Source of the DNA: Bacteroidota bacterium
GTDB lineage: Bacteria > Bacteroidota > Bacteroidia > B-17B0 > Aurantibacillaceae
Length of the DNA stretch: 64,000 bases
Assembly (NCBI GenBank): GCA_013297775.1
Contig: JAAFIL010000003.1
Span: 23,520-87,519 of the forward strand
Reading direction: 5' to 3'
Under the pieces are notes generated by a model. The model did no database searches, was not told the DNA's origin, and saw nothing but the letters and a program-made list of their open reading frames with translations. The translations under genes and the position numbers were made by a program. Shown one piece after another: positions 63,289 through 64,000 of this stretch. Each line of letters begins with the position of its first letter. Positions within the stretch are counted from its first letter, which is position 1.

Positions 63289-63412
63289 TACACCTGGAGA
63301 TTTACGCTTTCGCGTTTGTAATTGCTTTGCTTATAAGTTTTTTTTACATTATGTTGCAGTATCAGTGCAATAAACGGAAACCAATTACTTGGCTGAACCT
63401 TTTAAAATGTAT

Positions 63413-64000
63413 TTACCTTAAAAGCACAACTACATCTCCTCCGGCATCCAGCAAAGTGCCAGCTGCTGGTGTTTGTCGCACAATAATTCGATCGGGTAAT
63501 ACTTCACCTATCTCAGCGTTTCCAAAAACAATTTGTAAGCCCAAACTCTCTAAAACTTGAGTAGCTTCGCTAACTGTTGAGTTAATAAGAGTGGGAACCG
63601 TAACTTCGGGTAAATTTACAACCAAGTTAACTGCATCGCCCGAACGAAGATTAGTTTGTGCATTAGGTGTTTGGCTTTCGATAACAGTTGTTAAAGGCAA
63701 AGTTGTTGTTGTATTTAAGTTATACTTTAAACCCAATCCAGTTAAAATAGTTTGTGCTTCTCCTAATGTTTTGCCTTCTAAATCAGGTACTACTCGTAAC
63801 TCGCCACTATCGTTTGGAGGTGGAATAGGAACAATTTTAAATTTAATTTTTGAATACGCATTCACATTAAGATTAAAACTGTTATTCACATTCGCATTCA
63901 CAGGTGTTGCATAAATACGTGTTTTGACACGACCATTATTTTGCAATCCAGGGCCAGATGCTGTATAGCTTTCTGACATAGAAAGAGCCAAAGTTATTTG
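63413..64000 (-). CDS. PASTA-domain protein, C-terminal part
   Basis: The frame is open to the window edge, so the N-terminus lies beyond. About 195 residues are visible: a Ser/Thr/Asn-rich beta region (SESYTASGPGLQNNGRVKTR, FNLNVNAYSKIKFKIVPIPPP) followed by two PASTA domains (VVPDLEGKTLGEAQTILTGL and VTVPTLINSTVSEATQVLES, each ending in a QTP motif). PASTA domains bind peptidoglycan or act as spacers. The upstream part may be a repeat-rich envelope protein. The function cannot be set from the fragment. Confidence 0.8.
   Translation of the reverse strand, partial: QITLALSMSESYTASGPGLQNNGRVKTRIYATPVNANVNNSFNLNVNAYSKIKFKIVPIPPPNDSGELRVVPDLEGKTLGEAQTILTGLGLKYNLNTTTTLPLTTVIESQTPNAQTNLRSGDAVNLVVNLPEVTVPTLINSTVSEATQVLESLGLQIVFGNAEIGEVLPDRIIVRQTPAAGTLLDAGGDVVVLLR

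Overview
The window is chromosomal DNA from a member of the Bacteroidota (lineage within the phylum not resolved). The DNA is AT-rich, Shine-Dalgarno signals are weak, and several promoters carry the phylum-specific TAnnTTTG -7 box. The gene content fits: type IX secretion sorting domains (type A and type B), a TonB-dependent receptor, LytTR and LuxR-type two-component pairs, DUF4407 and DUF5683 proteins, a SpoIIE/SiaB/SiaC phospho-switch and an antiquitin-type aldehyde dehydrogenase. Many intergenic gaps hold long palindromic, MITE-like repeats.

Layout. 1-4970: tripartite RND efflux pump (adaptor truncated by the window edge, HAE1-type inner-membrane pump, NodT-type outer-membrane factor). 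4971-5662: repeat-rich gap, then a promoter and a possible structured RNA in front of queA (5663-6712). 7128-8768 (minus): prs and rplY. 9245-13177: a small conserved protein, an orphan NtrC-type regulator, a Tat-exported pirin and an atypical SDR.

13589-26145: the most unusual region. It is a single-strand block holding two different caspase-like proteases, a small unknown protein, a TPR histidine kinase with its LuxR-type response regulator, a TIR-domain protein, an unknown probable beta-rich protein, two DUF4407-type membrane proteins, a TPR membrane protein ending in a GxCSxHGGV module, two PH-like proteins, a small basic exported protein, a small lipoprotein with the same GxCSxHGGV module and a voltage-gated K+-type channel. 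Both caspase genes are preceded by a matching TCCC-N8-GGGATA operator followed by GTTTTCAA, so the embedded two-component system probably controls both. I infer a regulated stress, cell-death or anti-phage system built on caspase and TIR effectors and membrane proteins. A HindVP-like restriction-modification pair follows directly (26424-28441, minus); its endonuclease gene carries an in-frame stop.

28762-38689: SPFH protein, a 66-bp tandem repeat, a PKD/gliding-type type B T9SS protein and, divergently, an operon of an FG-GAP T9SS cargo, a CX4CH beta-propeller lipoprotein, a DCC thiol oxidoreductase and a KdnB-like alcohol dehydrogenase. 39363-46921: SlyD, ALDH7, nucleoside phosphorylase, a DUF3108-like protein, a LytS/LytR-type pair, DUF5683 and YihY/BrkB. 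47044-53146: TonB receptor, TPR-SpoIIE phosphatase, two SiaB-type kinases and SiaC. 53937-57248: four overlapping glycosyltransferase genes ending in a GT11 fucosyltransferase. 57292-62705: PilJ/HAMP/GAF/PAS sensor, SUI1 factor, TPR protein and M61 peptidase. The window ends in a repeat-rich gap and a truncated PASTA-domain protein.

All calls rest on reading motifs and whole-protein resemblance by eye; no database search was run.
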